A DNA stretch of 27,143 bases, from assembly GCA_002307315.1 (NCBI GenBank), contig DBTZ01000018.1:1-27143 (forward strand), read 5' to 3'. Origin of the DNA: Alphaproteobacteria bacterium UBA1303 (GTDB taxonomy: Bacteria > Pseudomonadota > Alphaproteobacteria > Micropepsales > Micropepsaceae). Below, piece by piece: positions 1-8,470 of this stretch. The translations under genes were made by a program, and so were the position numbers. Under the pieces are notes generated by a model. The model was not told where the DNA came from and made no database searches. It saw only the letters and a list, made by a program, of their open reading frames with translations. Position 1 is the first letter of the stretch; every line of letters begins with the position of its first letter.

Positions 1-364
1 GCACCAGCCGCGGCACGTTTTTGCATATGATCGGTTCGCGGAAGATCACCCCGCCCAGAATGTTACGCACCGTGCCGTTGGGCGACTTCCACATTTTTTT
101 TAAGCCGAATTCGGCGACGCGGGCCTCGTCGGGGGTGATGGTGGCGCATTTGACGCCGACCCCGTGCCGCAAAATCGCCTCGGCGGCAGCGACGGTGACC
201 TTGTCGTCCGTGGCATCGCGGTGCTGGATCCCGAGATCGTAATAGTCGAGATTCACGTCCAGGTAGGGCAGGATCAGCTTCTGCTTGATGAGATCCCAGA
301 TGATCCGGGTCATCTCGTCGCCGTCCAATTCGACTACGGTTCCAGCTACTTTGATCTTGCCCAT
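1..364 (-). CDS. icd: Isocitrate dehydrogenase (NADP), N-terminal part
   Basis: NADP-dependent isocitrate dehydrogenase oxidises isocitrate to 2-oxoglutarate and CO2 in the TCA cycle, in the cytoplasm. Only the first 121 residues are visible; the gene runs off the left edge. The visible protein begins MGKIKVAGTVVELDGDEMTR, the standard opening of the dimeric (type II) enzyme. It continues with TRIIWDLIKQKLILPYLDV and the segment VKCATITPDEARVAEFGLKK, and then reaches the S/N-G-T-x-R-N-I-L-G-G substrate-binding stretch (SPNGTVRNILGG), which is intact. The ATG is at 364-362, preceded on this strand by an AGGGG ribosome binding site. It is divergent from trmJ, with 112 bases between. Identification is by family recognition of a long conserved N-terminus; nothing looks odd. 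Confidence 0.96.
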   Translation of the reverse strand, partial: MGKIKVAGTVVELDGDEMTRIIWDLIKQKLILPYLDVNLDYYDLGIQHRDATDDKVTVAAAEAILRHGVGVKCATITPDEARVAEFGLKKMWKSPNGTVRNILGGVIFREPIICKNVPRLV

Positions 365-476
365 GAAAATCCCCTTAAAGTACCAAGCTCACTTCGCTAT
401 ACCTCGGTGCGGCATAGTGCGTCAAAACGTTCCCGCCCGCAGGCACCCGCGCCGTGAAAGCTTTATGTAAAGTCCC

Positions 477-1217
477 ATGAATCTTCCAGTCATCATCCTG
501 TCCCACCCCCAACTCGGCGAAAACATCGGCGCGAGCGCCCGGGCCTTGAAGAATTTCGGGCTTGCCGAATTGCGCCTGGTCGCCCCGCGCGCCGGCTGGC
601 CCAACCCCAAAGCGGTGGCAACGGCGGTCGGTGCAAGCGATCTGGTTGAAACGGCTGGATTATTTCCCGATACCCGCACCGCTTTGGGCGATCTGAACTA
701 TGTGCTCGCCACCACCGCGCGCCCCCGCGGCATCCCCAAGGAAATCCTCACCCCCCCTGAGGCCGCCCGTCGCCTGCGTGCGGCAGCCGCCCGCGGCGAG
801 AAATGCGGCGTGCTGTTCGGCAACGAACGGGCCGGCCTCGACAACGACGAGGTATCCTTAAGCGACGCCGTCATCACCATTCCGACATCCGGGTTTTCCT
901 CACTCAACCTCGGTCAAGCGGTGCTGCTGGTCTGTTACGAATGGTTCCGCACCGCCGACGCAACGCCGCCGGTCAATCTGGAGCGCAGCCCCATCCACCG
1001 CATGCCGACCCGCGAAGAAATGTTCAGTCTGTTCGAACATCTGGAGCGCGAACTCACCGTCAGCGGCTTCCTCTATCCGCCGGACAAGCGCGACCACATG
1101 GTGCGGTCGATCCGTGCCACCCTGCACCGGGCGCACCTATCCTATCAGGAAGTGCAAACCTTGCGCGGCATGATCGTGGCGCTCGCCAAAGGCAAGCACC
1201 GGGGCCCGAAGAAATAA
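477..1217 (+). CDS. trmJ: tRNA (cytidine/uridine-2'-O-)-methyltransferase TrmJ
   Basis: A SPOUT-class methyltransferase of 246 residues, the usual TrmJ size, which 2'-O-methylates position 32 of tRNAs using S-adenosylmethionine. The three knot-forming SPOUT motifs are all visible: NIGASARAL at 16-24, the glycine-rich LFGNERAGL at 113-121, and SSLNLGQAV at 141-149, which contains the cofactor-binding loop of the trefoil knot. The C-terminal helical extension (from about residue 165) has the FxxxEREL..SGFLYP pattern that separates TrmJ from other TrmH-like enzymes. The ATG at 477 has no strong ribosome binding site. Its stop codon abuts the stop of the convergent glycosyltransferase gene, leaving no room for a separate terminator. 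The family is clear; the exact tRNA targets in this organism are not determined by sequence. Confidence 0.93.
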   Translation: MNLPVIILSHPQLGENIGASARALKNFGLAELRLVAPRAGWPNPKAVATAVGASDLVETAGLFPDTRTALGDLNYVLATTARPRGIPKEILTPPEAARRLRAAAARGEKCGVLFGNERAGLDNDEVSLSDAVITIPTSGFSSLNLGQAVLLVCYEWFRTADATPPVNLERSPIHRMPTREEMFSLFEHLERELTVSGFLYPPDKRDHMVRSIRATLHRAHLSYQEVQTLRGMIVALAKGKHRGPKK

Positions 1218-2699
1218 TTACGGCAACCGGCCGACCGGCCCGCCCTTCGGCCCCGTCACCCGATAGACGCGATACTCGGCGACGACGACGCCGTTGCGTC
1301 TGCGATCGAGACGGGCAATCGGCTCGACATGGGAAAAATGCGCGGCGATCAGATCGCGGCGATCGAAATTGCGGCGCCCCGCCCTATCCTCGCAAACGTA
1401 CAACAGCGTTCTTTTCGCCAGTGTTGCAGGCAGCGGCGGTGCATCGGGGAAGCGATATTCCTCGCCCACTTGAGCCACCGGCATGGAAGGCGGCGCATAG
1501 AACGCCAGCCAGGCGGTGGTGGCGTAATCGGTGGTTAAGATCGCCCCGGCACGATTTTCGCCGCTTAAGGCTTCGACCTTCTGCAGCATGTCCGGCAAAC
1601 CGACGCCGAGAAGCCGCGCCAGAGGATCGCCGCGTCCCATCGGCACCACGCCGAACACGGCCTGAGCATAGACTGCCGCCAGCATCACAGCCGCCACCGG
1701 CGCCGCCAGCCGGCTCGATACTTGCCCGCACCGTTTCCACCGGCCGGTCAGGCCGTCGATCAGCTTAAGGTCGGCGGCAGCAACCGCCAGCATGGGGTAG
1801 AGGAAACACGGCCAATTGCCCTGCACCCGCGCGTGCAGCGCGTGCTCGAGAAAATAGATCAGCGCCGGCCAGATCAGTGCGGCGATCAGAAACCTGTCGT
1901 CATTCCGCTGCCGGGAGAGGGCGGCGAAGGCCAGGATGACGGCGAAGAACAGAAACGGCGTCGCCAGCGCGGCCTGGCTGCCGAAAAGATCGGGCAGATA
2001 GCGCAGAGAAAATCCGCCGGTTCCGGCGCGGCCGAATTGAAAGGCGAAAGTGGCCCAGCCGTGATGGGCATTCCATAGCACGTTGGGCAGGAACACAAGC
2101 AGCGCCAGGGCGGCGCCGGCATAGGGCCAGGGCGAGCGCAAATATTTGCGGTAAGGCGGACTGAACGCCAACCATAAAACCGCACCGGCGCCCAGAAACA
2201 ACGCGGTATATTTGGCCAACAAGCCCAGCCCCGCCGCCGCGCCGGCCGCCAGCCACCAGCGGCCGTCCTTGCTATGGGCGAATTCGACCAGCGCCCATAA
2301 GAACAGGGACGCGGCGAATACGCTGGGCGCGTCGGGCGTCGCCGCCAGGGTTTCGACCCCGACCATCAGGGTCAGGTTGAACAACAGGCACGCGCGCCGA
2401 GCGCTTTCTTCGCCGTTCAAAAGGAATGCGGCACGCCAGAGGAACCAACTGGCGGCAAACGACAAAAGAATGCCGCCGATGCGTACCCCAAGCGGCGTAG
2501 GGCCGAAGAGCTCGACGCCGGCGCGGATCAAAAAGGCGATAAACGGCGGATGATCGTAGTAGCCGGCGGCCAAGTGGCGCGACCATAGCCAATAATAGGC
2601 TTCGTCGGCGGAAAGCGGCAACACGCTTCCGGCGATCAAACGACAGACGAAAATACCCGCCAGGGCGGCGAAAAATCCCCGCTCGCGGGACAGCGTCAT
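1218..2699 (-). CDS. GT39-family (ArnT/PMT-like) membrane glycosyltransferase
   Basis: A polytopic membrane protein of 493 residues that probably transfers a sugar from a polyprenyl-phosphate carrier to lipid or protein on the periplasmic side. The N-terminal half shows GT39 hallmarks: the acidic SADEAYYW at about 31-38, which holds the catalytic aspartate/glutamate of the first periplasmic loop, and YYDHPPF at 47-53. Roughly ten hydrophobic segments follow, then a soluble C-terminal tail (about 400-493). I chose the ATG at 2699 rather than the longer frame to 2780, because it overlaps the stop of the upstream gene as ATGA (2696-2699) and the 27 extra residues are low-quality, lying over the neighbour's coding sequence. 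The coupling to a polyprenyl-phosphate-sugar synthase suggests that gene supplies the donor. The acceptor (for example lipid A) is not known. Confidence 0.85.
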   Translation of the reverse strand: MTLSRERGFFAALAGIFVCRLIAGSVLPLSADEAYYWLWSRHLAAGYYDHPPFIAFLIRAGVELFGPTPLGVRIGGILLSFAASWFLWRAAFLLNGEESARRACLLFNLTLMVGVETLAATPDAPSVFAASLFLWALVEFAHSKDGRWWLAAGAAAGLGLLAKYTALFLGAGAVLWLAFSPPYRKYLRSPWPYAGAALALLVFLPNVLWNAHHGWATFAFQFGRAGTGGFSLRYLPDLFGSQAALATPFLFFAVILAFAALSRQRNDDRFLIAALIWPALIYFLEHALHARVQGNWPCFLYPMLAVAAADLKLIDGLTGRWKRCGQVSSRLAAPVAAVMLAAVYAQAVFGVVPMGRGDPLARLLGVGLPDMLQKVEALSGENRAGAILTTDYATTAWLAFYAPPSMPVAQVGEEYRFPDAPPLPATLAKRTLLYVCEDRAGRRNFDRRDLIAAHFSHVEPIARLDRRRNGVVVAEYRVYRVTGPKGGPVGRLP

Positions 2700-3844
2700 C
2701 GCGTCCGCCAGATGAACATGCTGCTCATGGCATAATTCCACAGCACGCTCATCACCGCCCCTGCAAGCCCCGCCACCCACCAGACTTCATGCCGAGCGTA
2801 AAGGGTGGTTGCCAAGCCGATGTCGGTTACCGCGCCGATGGTGCCGATCGCGCAGAAACCGAGAAACCCGGTCAACATGTGCCAGCTCTTGAGCCGTTTA
2901 TCGCGATAGGTCAGCGAATTGTTGAGCAGAAAATTGCTCACCATGGAAACGAAAGTGGCGATGCTTTTGGCCAGTCCGAAGGCGAGCGGCCAGACGACCA
3001 TCGCAAGATTGAGCGTAATCAGATTGATCGCGATGCCGATCGCACCGACAAAGGCGAAGAAGATGAACCGCGGCTCGACCAGCCCGCGGCTGAACTTGGA
3101 CAGCAACAGCCCGAGAAACTCCAACCCGACTTGCGCGTTGAATTTGGAAGCGCCGGCGGTGCGTTCGCCGAAGGAATACGGTTCTTCGGCGATGCGCATA
3201 TCCTCGGCCGAGGTCGCGATGTCGAGCAGGATTTTAAAACCGACCGGCGACAAACGCGGCGCCACCATATCGAACACATCGCGACGCATCATGAAGAAAC
3301 CGCTCATCGGATCGCTCAGCGATGTGCCGAGAAACCGTTGCGCCAAGCCGGTGGCGAGCTTGCTGATCTTCTCGCGGCTTTCGCTGAACGATTCGGCACT
3401 GCCGCCGTCGACGTAGCGGGTCGCGGCCACCAGATCGACGGTACCGGTCCGCAATTTTTCCAGCATCCTGGGCAGAGTTTTTTCGTCGTGCTGCAAATCG
3501 GCGTCCATCACCGCCAGATAGGACGCACTCGACGACAGCATGCCCTCGATGCAGGCACCGGCCAATCCACGCCGGCCGATCCGACGGATGCAGCGCACGC
3601 GAGGATCGGCGGCGGCGATTTCCTTCACCGCATCGGCGGTGCCGTCGGGCGAATTGTCGTCGACGAACACCGCCTCCCAAACGATGCCCTCGAGCGCCGC
3701 ATCCAGCCGCCGAACCAATTCGGCAACGTTGCCGCGTTCCTTGTAGGTGGGAAGTACCACGGTCAGTTCCGCCCCGCTGGCGGCGAGGGGCATTGATGCT
3801 TTGGCTTCGGCGACGTTCATGGATCGGCCAATTCTGGTTCTCAT
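2696..3844 (-). CDS. Polyprenyl-phosphate sugar synthase (GT2) fused to GtrA membrane domain
   Basis: A two-domain protein of 382 residues. Residues about 26-245 are a GT2 domain of the dolichol-phosphate-mannose-synthase type: VVLPTYKERGN near the start, VDDNSPDGT at about 61-69 for nucleotide binding, and MDADLQHDE at about 113-121 with the metal-binding DAD. Residues about 258-382 are a GtrA-like domain with four hydrophobic helices, which anchors the enzyme and may help flip the lipid-linked sugar. The fused arrangement is a known one in bacteria. Possible starts are TTG 3850, ATG 3844 and ATG 3820; none has a clear ribosome binding site. I use 3844, and the true start could be 3820. The gene is first in a two-gene operon with the GT39 transferase, and the pair probably makes and then uses one lipid-linked sugar. 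The sugar itself cannot be read from sequence. Confidence 0.88.
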   Translation of the reverse strand: MRTRIGRSMNVAEAKASMPLAASGAELTVVLPTYKERGNVAELVRRLDAALEGIVWEAVFVDDNSPDGTADAVKEIAAADPRVRCIRRIGRRGLAGACIEGMLSSSASYLAVMDADLQHDEKTLPRMLEKLRTGTVDLVAATRYVDGGSAESFSESREKISKLATGLAQRFLGTSLSDPMSGFFMMRRDVFDMVAPRLSPVGFKILLDIATSAEDMRIAEEPYSFGERTAGASKFNAQVGLEFLGLLLSKFSRGLVEPRFIFFAFVGAIGIAINLITLNLAMVVWPLAFGLAKSIATFVSMVSNFLLNNSLTYRDKRLKSWHMLTGFLGFCAIGTIGAVTDIGLATTLYARHEVWWVAGLAGAVMSVLWNYAMSSMFIWRTR

Positions 3845-4173
3845 CGCCAACGGTATTAACGGCGATCTGCTTCAGGGCGCAGGGATATAAAGCGCGGAAG
3901 GAAACGTGGGAACCGGTTTTACGAAATATCGCGCGGTAAAACTAACACGGCCAAGGCCGACCGGAGAGCCGGCATCAGGAAAACGCAACCGCACCAAAAG
4001 CCAAAGACACGCTAACCCCATATAAAGACGCGAAAATTCTACTTGTTAACCGTTACCGATTTTCCGCCCCAGGTTTTTCCTGCGCATCCAGAAAAAAATC
4101 GGTTAATATCTAAGGTGCAAACGCCTTATTTATTAACGCCGCAGCGCTCAAATTGTCCGCGTGGGAGGTGGTG
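3845..4173. other. Divergent intergenic region, glycosyltransferase operon / cfa
   Basis: A non-coding stretch of 329 bases between divergent genes, so it should hold promoters for both. It is noticeably more A/T-rich from about 4020 onward. A perfect 9-base inverted repeat is present: ACCGATTTT at 4055-4063 and AAAATCGGT at 4095-4103. The right arm runs straight into TTAATATC, which could be a -10 element for cfa, although I see no convincing -35. I found no open reading frame with coding character, and no RNA gene is recognised here. Confidence 0.5.
4055..4103. repeat. Inverted repeat upstream of cfa
   Basis: Two 9-base arms, ACCGATTTT (4055-4063) and AAAATCGGT (4095-4103), are perfect reverse complements with a 31-base spacer. 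Flanking TTA/TAA bases extend the likeness imperfectly. The element lies 70 bases upstream of the cfa start and could be an operator or a stem-loop in the leader. Function is inferred from position only. Confidence 0.35.
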
Positions 4174-5343
4174 ATGAAACAGATTGCGAATGCTCTCATC
4201 GAGGAAAAATGGCTTAAAACCTTGAACCGTATCGAGCGCGGCGCGCTGGTCTTCGTCGCGCCGGACGGTATGGAACACCGCTTCCACGGCCTGCTGCCCG
4301 GCCCCGAAGCGCGGTTCGAATTGCACGACTGGCAGGTACTGGCGCGGGCGGTTCTGCGCGGTGATATCGCCTTCGGCGAAGACTACATCGACGGCGGATG
4401 GGATACCGACGACATCGAAAAGGTGGTGACTCTGTTCCTGTCGAACCGCGAGATTCTCGGCGGTTACGGACAAGGAAAGCCGATCGAGCGTCTGCTCATG
4501 ATGTTGCACGACCGCATCGTCCGGCGCAACAGCGTGAACGGCAGCCGGCATAACATCGAGGCCCATTACGACGTCGGCAACGATTTCTATTCGTTGTGGC
4601 TCGACAAAAGCATGACCTATTCGAGCGCGTTGTTTGCCGGCCGCACCGACGACCTCGAACGGGCGCAGCAGAACAAATACGAGCGGATATTGAGGCGATT
4701 CGTCAAACCGAAATCCGAAGTGCTGGAAATCGGCTGCGGCTGGGGCGGGTTTGCCGAACGCGCGGCGGACGCAGGTCACCTTTTGACCGGTTTGACGATT
4801 TCGCCTTCGCAGGCCCGCTTTGCCGGCGAACGCCTTCACGGTGCCGCCGACATCCGATTGGAGGATTACCGCAAAACCACCGGCCGCTTCGACATGATCG
4901 TCTCGATCGAAATGCTCGAAGCGGTGGGCGAGCAGTATTGGCCGCGATATTTCCGCACCGTAGCCGAGCGGCTGAAAGAAGGCGGACGAGCGGTGATCCA
5001 AACCATCACTATCCGCGACGACTTGTTCGCCGGCTACCGCCTGCGCAGCGACTTCATCCGCCATTACGTATTTCCCGGCGGCATGCTGCCGTCGCTGCAG
5101 TGTATCGGCGAGGAAGCCGAACGCGCCGGTCTGAGGGTGCTCGATTGCTTCACCTTCGGCAAGGACTACGCCCGCACCTTGCGCGCCTGGTCGAAACGAA
5201 TGAGAACGCGCACCGCAGATATTCTGGCGCTCGGTCACGACGAGAGGTTCTTGCGCAATTGGCAATATTATCTCAACATCTGCGCCGGCGCATTTGCGGC
5301 CGGGCGTACCGACGTCGCCCAGGTCGAACTGGCAAAGGCTTAA
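4174..5343 (+). CDS. cfa: Cyclopropane-fatty-acyl-phospholipid synthase
   Basis: This enzyme transfers a methylene group from S-adenosylmethionine to double bonds of membrane phospholipid acyl chains, usually in stationary phase or under acid stress. The protein is 389 residues. The family signature HYDVGNDFYSLWLDKSMTYS at 131-150 binds the bicarbonate ion and substrate, VLEIGCGWGGFAE at 183-195 is the SAM-binding motif I, and IEMLEAVGE at 245-253 is the conserved acidic segment. The N-terminal about 100 residues form the usual small lipid-binding domain. The ATG at 4174 is chosen over an upstream TTG at 4153 because a strong GGAGGTG ribosome binding site lies at 4164-4170. It is monocistronic, with long non-coding DNA on both sides. 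A related mycolic-acid-type methyltransferase is unlikely in this organism. Confidence 0.93.
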   Translation: MKQIANALIEEKWLKTLNRIERGALVFVAPDGMEHRFHGLLPGPEARFELHDWQVLARAVLRGDIAFGEDYIDGGWDTDDIEKVVTLFLSNREILGGYGQGKPIERLLMMLHDRIVRRNSVNGSRHNIEAHYDVGNDFYSLWLDKSMTYSSALFAGRTDDLERAQQNKYERILRRFVKPKSEVLEIGCGWGGFAERAADAGHLLTGLTISPSQARFAGERLHGAADIRLEDYRKTTGRFDMIVSIEMLEAVGEQYWPRYFRTVAERLKEGGRAVIQTITIRDDLFAGYRLRSDFIRHYVFPGGMLPSLQCIGEEAERAGLRVLDCFTFGKDYARTLRAWSKRMRTRTADILALGHDERFLRNWQYYLNICAGAFAAGRTDVAQVELAKA

Positions 5344-5791
5344 GGCTTATACGGATCTGCGCCGGGCCAAAGTAACACACGCGGGGAGCCAAGAACCTTG
5401 CGTGTATCAAGGCGAACCTCTCCCCGGCCGTTCATCACGCAATTGTGTTTTGCGCCTGAAGCATTTGCGGTAATGCCCTTGAAGGGGGGGATGATATAAA
5501 CCCGTACGAATGGGATCGTGCGTAAGGATCATCGCGACCTTCGGGTTAGACAAAAACCGCGATCGAATTTGCCGATCATTTTCCGACCGCGATTTATTCC
5601 TCCTGCCGCGCAGCTATCGCCATACGCAGCAGAAGAGAACGCGCCTGTAACCGCAACAACAACAGCCTATTTGGTCGTCGTGGCAATGGACTTTTTTTTG
5701 GCAAAAACGGCTGTCGTAACGGCGAAATCATCGGCTTGCACGCCGATAGCACCGCATTGAGACGAATCCGGAACCCGTCGGGAGAAACCGC
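5344..5791. other. 448-base intergenic region with possible RNA structure
   Basis: No credible protein-coding gene lies here. A GTG-started 80-codon frame (5518-5760) has no ribosome binding site and an unnatural composition. The first part contains nested complementary segments (5381-5426, listed separately). A second small potential structure is ATCGCG, then ACC-TTCG-GGT, then CGCGAT, within 5527-5565, where a TTCG tetraloop sits inside an outer 6-base stem. A run of seven G at 5484-5490 is followed by an ATG with an in-frame stop two codons on. The last 100 bases must contain the promoter and leader of the downstream esterase gene. No promoter is recognisable by eye. Confidence 0.4.
5381..5426 (+). 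ncRNA. Possible structured RNA element or cfa terminator
   Basis: CGGGGAG (about 5381-5387) can pair with CTCCCCG (5420-5426), enclosing a second stem CCTTG (5396-5400) with CAAGG (5408-5412) around a 7-base loop. An alternative pairing, ACACGC with GCGTGT, overlaps the first, so the segment could form two exclusive folds. It lies 37 bases after the cfa stop, so a factor-assisted terminator is the simplest reading. There is no U-tract after it. I recognise no known RNA family. Confidence 0.25.
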
Positions 5792-8464
5792 ATGAAAAAG
5801 ATTTTTTTTGCAGCTGTAGCCGCCGGCATGCTGGCTGGTACGCCTGCGATGGCGCAAATCGACCAAGCTCGTGTGACCGGCGGAACGGTTGCCGGCGAGA
5901 CGTCAAACGGCATTAGCAGCTTCAAGGGGATTCCCTTTGCCGCACCGCCGCTAGGCGATTTGCGCTGGAAAGCGCCGCAAGCGGTGAAGCCCTGGCAAGG
6001 CGTAAGACATGCGACCGCCTTTGCCCCCGGCTGTATGCAATCGCTGGGATCTGACGATCCGCTTAAAGTCAGCGAGGACTGCCTGTATCTCAACGTCTGG
6101 ACGCCGGCCCAAAAAGCGAACGGAAAGGTACCGGTGCTGGTGTGGATCTACGGCGGCGGCTTTAATGGCGGCGCCACCTTGTTGCCGATCTACGACGGCA
6201 CCAAACTCGCCAAGAAAGGGGTCGTGCTAGTCACGATCGCCTATCGCGTCGGCATTCTCGGCTTTTTGGCTCACCCGGAATTGAGTGCGGAATCGCCGCA
6301 TCGCGTCTCGGGAAATTACGGCCTTATGGACATGATTGCCGCACTAAAATGGATCAAGCAGAACATTGCGGAATTCGGCGGCGACCCGAACAAAGTTACC
6401 ATATTCGGCGAATCGGCAGGCGGCATTGCGGTAAGTATGTTGAGTGCATCGCCGCAGGCCAAAGGATTGTTTGAAGGCGCCATATCGCAAAGCGGCGGCT
6501 CCTTCGGTCCGCCGCGTGCGTCGGGACAGCCCGGCGAAAACATGCGCCCGTTATCCGCCGCCGAGCGAGACGGCCAAACGTTCGCACGCAACGCCGGAAG
6601 CGCGTCGATCGCCGAACTTCGAAAGGTATCCGCCGAAAAGTTATTGAAGGCCACCCGCGGGCTTGCTTGGCCGGTTGTCGACGGCTGGGCCATTCCCGGC
6701 GATCACGTCACGCTTTATGACGAGAAAAGGTTCAACGACACGCCCATTCTCGTCGGCTACAATTCCGACGAAGGATTGAGTTTTTCGCACGACGCGGCAC
6801 CGCAAGATTATATCGGCGGCGTTCGTCGGCGTTACGCCGGATTTGCCGACACGTTGCTCGCCGCATATCCGGCGGGAGCCCAAGCCGTTGCCAAGACCGC
6901 GCGCGATCTTGCTCGCGATTCGGCATTCGGGTGGCATACGTGGACATGGGCGCGCAAGCAGGCGGCCCTCGGCAAGGGAAAGGCGTATCTCTATTATTTC
7001 GACCAGCATCCCGATTTCGCCGTCGGATCGAAGCAGGAGGGATGGGGTGCCTGGCACGGCCGCGACGTTCCCTACGTGTTTGGCCATTTGAACGAATTGC
7101 AGAACGAAACGCCGAGTGCATCGGATACGGTTATTTCCGACGCCATGATGACCTACTGGACCAACTTTGCGAAATTCGGCACACCGAACGGCGAGGGCAT
7201 GGCCAATTGGCCGGCCTTCGACGATGCCAATCCGCAGGCTATGGTGTTTGCCAAAACGGCGCACGCCGGTCCGGTGGACAACGTTGCGGGGCTTAAGGCT
7301 CTCGATTCGTATTTTGCATGGCGCCGTTCGCCGGAAGGTATCGGCTCGTCCGCCGTCGAGGACGCCGTGCCTGCGGCAACGAACGTGCCGGGCGCGACAT
7401 ACCCTCGGGTGCTTGCCGACAGAAGTGTGGCGTTCCAGCTCAAGGCCCCGGATGCCAAAACCGTCGAGGCCGACATCATGGGCCGTAAATATCCGATGAA
7501 ACGCGGAGAAACCGGCATCTGGAACGTCGTCACTCCGCCGATAGCGGTCGGCTTCCACTATTTTCAATTCATCGTCGATGGCGTGGCGGTCAACGATCCG
7601 AATAGCCGGACCTATTTCGGCATGGGCAAGGACGCCAGCGGCGTTGAGGTGCCGGAAGACGGTGTAGGCTACTATCTCGCCAAAGACGTACCGCATGGCG
7701 ACGTACGCATTCGGATTTATCGATCCAAGGTTACCGGTCTGTGGCGTCGTGCCTTCGTCTATACCCCGCCACAGTACGATCGGAACGTTACCGCGCGCTA
7801 CCCGGTGCTCTATCTGCAGCACGGCGCCGGCGAAGACGAAACCGGCTGGACCTTCCAGGGAAAAGTCAATCTGATCCTGGATAATTTAATTGCCGAAAAG
7901 AAGGCCGTGCCGATGATTGTCGTCATGGACAATGGCTATGCATCCGCACCGGCCGGCTTGTTCGCTGCGCCTGCCAAAAGCGCTTTGCCGGATTTCGATA
8001 CCTTTGAAAAAGTGATGATGCAGGAAATCGTGCCGATGATCGATGCCGACTTTCGTACGATCGCGGATCGCGAGCATAGGGCCGTGGCCGGTCTTTCCAT
8101 GGGCGGAGGCCAAGCTATGCGTTTGGCGGTTCATCACCTCGACAGCTTCGCCTATATCGGCGGATTCAGCGGTACGTTGAACAACGGCTTTAAGGCGACG
8201 AAACTCGAACCGGAGACCGCCTTCGATGGTGCCTTCAAAGACGGCAAGATCTTTAACGAGAAGGTGAAGCTTCTGTGGTTCGGCATCGGAACCGAAGAAC
8301 CGCCGATGTTCCAAAAAACCGTCGGCGGCTTTCGCAATCTGTTGGATAAGGCCGGTATCAAGTACGTCTTCTATATGTCGCCGGGAACCGCACACGAATG
8401 GCTGACGTGGCGTCGCGATTTCAATCAGTTCGCGCCCATGCTGTTCAAATCGGAAACGAAATGA
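5792..8464 (+). CDS. Exported fusion of type-B carboxylesterase and CE1-like esterase
   Basis: An 890-residue protein with a Sec signal peptide (residues 1-21, cleavage probably after AMA). Domain 1 (about 25-520) is a complete type-B carboxylesterase: the oxyanion-hole YGGGF at about 120-124, nucleophile Ser208 in FGESAGG, acid Glu327 in YNSDEG, and His422 in WHGRDVPYVFGH. Residues about 535-630 look like an immunoglobulin-like E-set domain (FQLKAPDAKTVEADIMG). Domain 3 (about 630-890) resembles CE1/esterase-D-type enzymes, with LQHGAGEDETGW, Ser769 in GLSMGG and His868 in GTAHEW. The acid is probably Glu835 or Glu836 in GIGTEEP, where aspartate is usual. Both active sites look intact, so two coupled hydrolytic activities, perhaps on plant-derived or other esters, are likely. 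A GGGAGA ribosome binding site precedes the ATG. It stands alone between cfa and cckA. The substrate is unknown. Confidence 0.88.
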   Translation: MKKIFFAAVAAGMLAGTPAMAQIDQARVTGGTVAGETSNGISSFKGIPFAAPPLGDLRWKAPQAVKPWQGVRHATAFAPGCMQSLGSDDPLKVSEDCLYLNVWTPAQKANGKVPVLVWIYGGGFNGGATLLPIYDGTKLAKKGVVLVTIAYRVGILGFLAHPELSAESPHRVSGNYGLMDMIAALKWIKQNIAEFGGDPNKVTIFGESAGGIAVSMLSASPQAKGLFEGAISQSGGSFGPPRASGQPGENMRPLSAAERDGQTFARNAGSASIAELRKVSAEKLLKATRGLAWPVVDGWAIPGDHVTLYDEKRFNDTPILVGYNSDEGLSFSHDAAPQDYIGGVRRRYAGFADTLLAAYPAGAQAVAKTARDLARDSAFGWHTWTWARKQAALGKGKAYLYYFDQHPDFAVGSKQEGWGAWHGRDVPYVFGHLNELQNETPSASDTVISDAMMTYWTNFAKFGTPNGEGMANWPAFDDANPQAMVFAKTAHAGPVDNVAGLKALDSYFAWRRSPEGIGSSAVEDAVPAATNVPGATYPRVLADRSVAFQLKAPDAKTVEADIMGRKYPMKRGETGIWNVVTPPIAVGFHYFQFIVDGVAVNDPNSRTYFGMGKDASGVEVPEDGVGYYLAKDVPHGDVRIRIYRSKVTGLWRRAFVYTPPQYDRNVTARYPVLYLQHGAGEDETGWTFQGKVNLILDNLIAEKKAVPMIVVMDNGYASAPAGLFAAPAKSALPDFDTFEKVMMQEIVPMIDADFRTIADREHRAVAGLSMGGGQAMRLAVHHLDSFAYIGGFSGTLNNGFKATKLEPETAFDGAFKDGKIFNEKVKLLWFGIGTEEPPMFQKTVGGFRNLLDKAGIKYVFYMSPGTAHEWLTWRRDFNQFAPMLFKSETK

Positions 8465-8470
8465 GGTGAT

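Noticed and set aside
2789..3796. A 335-codon open frame on the plus strand
   Set aside because: It is the antisense of the GT2-GtrA gene, whose catalytic motifs are clear on the other strand.
5518..5760. Possible 80-residue small protein
   Set aside because: It has a GTG start without a ribosome binding site and no hydrophobic or domain pattern; more likely leader DNA of the downstream gene.
6641..7822. A 393-codon open frame on the minus strand
   Set aside because: It is antisense to the double esterase, which has intact active-site motifs, and nothing in it is recognisable.
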